Shown here: positions 6,048 to 7,748 of the stretch, one piece after another
Layout of the letters: the number at the start of each line of letters is the position of its first letter
Numbering within the stretch: position 1 is the stretch's first letter
Assembly (NCBI GenBank): GCA_003165095.1
Contig: PLSH01000258.1
Location: 1 to 7,748, forward strand
Length of the DNA stretch: 7,748 bases
Origin: Acidobacteriaceae bacterium
Lineage (GTDB): Bacteria; Acidobacteriota; Terriglobia; Terriglobales; Acidobacteriaceae
Direction: 5' to 3'
The notes under the pieces: generated by a model
Database searches by the model: none
What the model was told of the DNA's origin: nothing
The model's input: the letters and a program-made list of their open reading frames with translations, nothing else
Program-made: the position numbers and the translations under genes

Positions 6048-7589
6048 ATGCTCACAAAATCTGCCCGCGCGTTTTTTGCCTTTTTGCTTGTCGCTGTTTT
6101 TCTCTTCTCGCGCGCAATTTCCGCGCAGTCCCTCGGCATCTTTCAAGGCCAGTCGGATGTGGGCAGCGTCAATCCTCCCGGAACCGCCGCCTATGACCAC
6201 TCCACCGGCGTCTATACCATCCACTCCTCCGGCGCAAATCTCTGGTCCACCACCGACGGCTTCCACTTCCTCTGGACCAAAGCCTCCGGCGATCTCTCGC
6301 TCACCGCCGACATCAGTTTTCCCGAAAAGACCGGCAAGCACAGCGAACATCGCAAGGCCGTCCTCATCTTCCGCCAGACTCTCGACGCCGATGGCGTCTA
6401 CGCTGACGCGGCCGAGCACGGCTCCGGCCTCACCGCTCTTCAATACCGCCGCGCCAAAGGCGGCGCAACGCAGAGCATCGAGCTCAACATCGACCCTCCG
6501 CAACGCGTGCGTCTCGAAAAGCGCGGCGACGTCATCACCATGTTCGTCAGCCAGCATGGCGAGCCGCTCCACCAGTCCGGCGCTTCCATCAAGCTCCATC
6601 TCGACGAACCCTTCTACGCCGGCGTCGGCCTCTCCGCGCACGATCCCGCCGCAGTTGAAACCGCGGCCTTCTCGCACCTTGAATTCACGCCGCTCACGCC
6701 GCCCGCCACGACTCCGCAGCTCGCTCTTTCGAGCTCCCTCCAGGCCGTCGAAATCGACCCCAACGCCGTTCGCTCCACCGTGGTCTACTCCGCGCGCGTA
6801 CGCGTCCAGGCGCCCAACTGGTCCCGCGACGGCAGCTCGCTCATCTTCAATCAGGACGGCCACATGTTCGCCGTCCCCGTCGACGGCCGCGGAACACCGC
6901 AGCCCATCGACACCGGCGCGGCCATCGGCTGCAACGGCAGTCACGGCCTCTCGCCCGACGGCAAATGGCTCGCCATCACCTGCTCCATGCCCGATCGTCC
7001 CGGCAACCGCGTCTACATTGTTCCTTCCACCGGCGGCACGCCGCGCATGGTCACCGATCACCCCGACTCCTACTTCCACACCTGGTCGCCCGATGGCAAA
7101 ACCATCGTCTTCGCGCGCCCCAGCCATGGCTCCGGCAACATCTACGCCATCTCTGTCGATGGCGGCGCTGAAACCGCTCTCACCGCCCTCACCGGCATCA
7201 GCGACGATCCCGATTACTCCGCCGACGGTCAGTACATCTACTTCAACACCGACCGCTGGGGCGGCATGCAGATAGCCCGCATGCATCCTGACGGCAGCCA
7301 GGTGGAGCAGATTACATTCGACAATTTCCGCAACTGGACGCCCCATCCCTCGCCTGACGGCAAGTCCATCGTCTTCATCTCCTACGATCCCAGCGTCACC
7401 ACCCATGCCGCCAACAAAGACATCGCTCTCCGCATCCTCTCCACCGGCGATAACAAGATCCGCACCCTCATCAATCTGGTCGGCGGCGACGGCTCCATGA
7501 ACGTTCCCAACTGGTCGCCCGATTCAAAACGCGTGGCCTTTGTGAGCTATCAAATGTTACCCGCCGAAGATACCGGCTCAAGCGAATAG
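6048..7589 (+). CDS. Secreted TolB-like PD40 beta-propeller protein with N-terminal beta-rich domain
   Basis: The 513-residue product begins with a signal peptide (basic start MLTKSAR, hydrophobic core to about residue 20, cleavage probably after ISA26). Residues about 30-215 form a beta-rich domain (TGVYTIHSSGANLWSTTDGFHF, LTADISFP, VLIFRQTLDADGVYADA, YAGVGLSAH, FSHLEFTPL). This pattern resembles the concanavalin-like DUF1349/laminin-G-type fold. Residues about 250-505 hold six PD40 repeats, recognised by their x-S-x-D-G/S cores: WSRDG at 258, LSPDG at 301, WSPDG at 346, YSADG at 390, PSPDG at 434 and WSPDS at 489. Six repeats fit a six-bladed propeller as in TolB. There is no Tol-Pal operon nearby, so it is not a true TolB; such proteins in Acidobacteria are usually annotated as TolB family or PD40 proteins. 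A periplasmic or surface binding role is likely, perhaps for carbohydrate or protein. The chain ends soon after the sixth repeat, with no added enzymatic domain. Expressed from its own promoter. Confidence 0.87.
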   Translation: MLTKSARAFFAFLLVAVFLFSRAISAQSLGIFQGQSDVGSVNPPGTAAYDHSTGVYTIHSSGANLWSTTDGFHFLWTKASGDLSLTADISFPEKTGKHSEHRKAVLIFRQTLDADGVYADAAEHGSGLTALQYRRAKGGATQSIELNIDPPQRVRLEKRGDVITMFVSQHGEPLHQSGASIKLHLDEPFYAGVGLSAHDPAAVETAAFSHLEFTPLTPPATTPQLALSSSLQAVEIDPNAVRSTVVYSARVRVQAPNWSRDGSSLIFNQDGHMFAVPVDGRGTPQPIDTGAAIGCNGSHGLSPDGKWLAITCSMPDRPGNRVYIVPSTGGTPRMVTDHPDSYFHTWSPDGKTIVFARPSHGSGNIYAISVDGGAETALTALTGISDDPDYSADGQYIYFNTDRWGGMQIARMHPDGSQVEQITFDNFRNWTPHPSPDGKSIVFISYDPSVTTHAANKDIALRILSTGDNKIRTLINLVGGDGSMNVPNWSPDSKRVAFVSYQMLPAEDTGSSE

Positions 7590-7711
7590 CGATGCACGAG
7601 GAGTTTGAATTTTTTCGAAGTTTTGAAAGCGCGCGACCTTAGCGTTGCCATAAGACAACCAGGACAGTTCGCGGCTCTAAAGGTTGCGGAAAAAACGATG
7701 TTTTGTAACAA
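7590..7711. other. Non-coding tail after the PD40 gene
   Basis: This stretch is visibly less GC-rich than the genes, with T and A runs (about 7609-7615, 7691-7695). No ORF with a ribosome binding site is present. A 16-codon frame from ATG 7592 to TAG 7640 has no Shine-Dalgarno sequence. I see no classical terminator for the PD40 gene. The second half (GTTCGCGGCTCTAAAGGTTG at 7667-7686, then a run of A) may belong to the repeat-like element whose hairpin follows. Confidence 0.5.
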
Positions 7712-7733
7712 GGGCACGGCTTTAGCCGGGCCA
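7712..7733. repeat. Repeat-like palindrome (GGGCACGGC-TTTA-GCCGGGCC), probable dispersed acidobacterial element
   Basis: GGCACGGC (7713-7720) pairs with GCCGGGCC (7725-7732) around a TTTA loop, with one A-G mismatch (7716/7729). The perfect version would read GCC-GTGCC on the right arm. The form GGGCACGGCTTTAGCCGTGCC resembles a short palindromic element that I recall recurring in intergenic regions of Acidobacteriaceae genomes. Only one copy is in this window, so its repeat status rests on memory and needs a genome search. Confidence 0.5.
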
Positions 7734-7748
7734 CAAATGTCTTAAAAA

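Noticed and set aside
6076..7275. A 399-codon plus-strand frame overlapping the PD40 gene
   Set aside because: The product is almost only Ser, Pro, Ala, Thr and Arg, a +1 shadow of a gene with clear PD40 repeats and a signal peptide.
5565..7406. A 613-codon open frame on the minus strand across the PD40 gene and the end of the peptidase gene
   Set aside because: It is antisense to two well-supported genes, crosses a promoter and hairpin, and its product is a Gly/Val/Asp/Arg-rich composition typical of a GC-rich shadow frame with no recognisable domain.
7592..7642. Small 16-codon frame after the PD40 gene
   Set aside because: No Shine-Dalgarno sequence, very short, and located in AT-richer non-coding DNA.

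Overview
The window is GC-rich bacterial DNA with every supported gene on the + strand and a strong preference for C at third codon positions. The closest fit is Acidobacteriota (Acidobacteriaceae-like). This rests on the style of the proteins (a long fused M16 peptidase, a secreted TolB/PD40 propeller protein, a MarR/SRPBCC pair) and on a GGGCACGGC-TTTA-GCC hairpin near the right edge that resembles a dispersed palindromic element I associate with that phylum. The assignment is inference; there is no rRNA or marker gene to settle it.

Layout. Positions 1-462 hold the 3' end of a gene cut by the left edge. Positions 463-620 hold a strong sigma70-type promoter (TTGACA, 17 nt, TACGAT) and a leader. 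Two small genes follow 15 nt apart: an all-helical lipoprotein of 313 aa and a 109-aa helical protein without a signal peptide, both of unknown function. Next is a MarR-family repressor gene whose promoter carries a perfect 8-4-8 palindrome (probable autoregulatory operator), overlapping by 4 nt a membrane-anchored SRPBCC-domain protein. A 942-aa secreted M16 zinc peptidase follows, with one intact and one degenerate catalytic half. It is closed by a perfect 10-bp hairpin with a UUCG loop. A second textbook promoter (TTGACA, 17 nt, TATATT) then drives a 513-aa secreted protein made of an N-terminal beta-rich domain and a six-repeat TolB-like propeller. The last 159 nt are non-coding and carry the repeat-like hairpin.

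How they may work together. MarR and SRPBCC form a translationally coupled, probably self-regulated unit. The lipoprotein and its 109-aa neighbour look like another transcription unit. The M16 peptidase and the PD40 protein are both exported but have separate promoters, so functional linkage between them is not shown. No mobile element, CRISPR array, tRNA or rRNA is visible. No clear new defence or metabolic system is present; the least explained part is the helical lipoprotein/small-protein pair.
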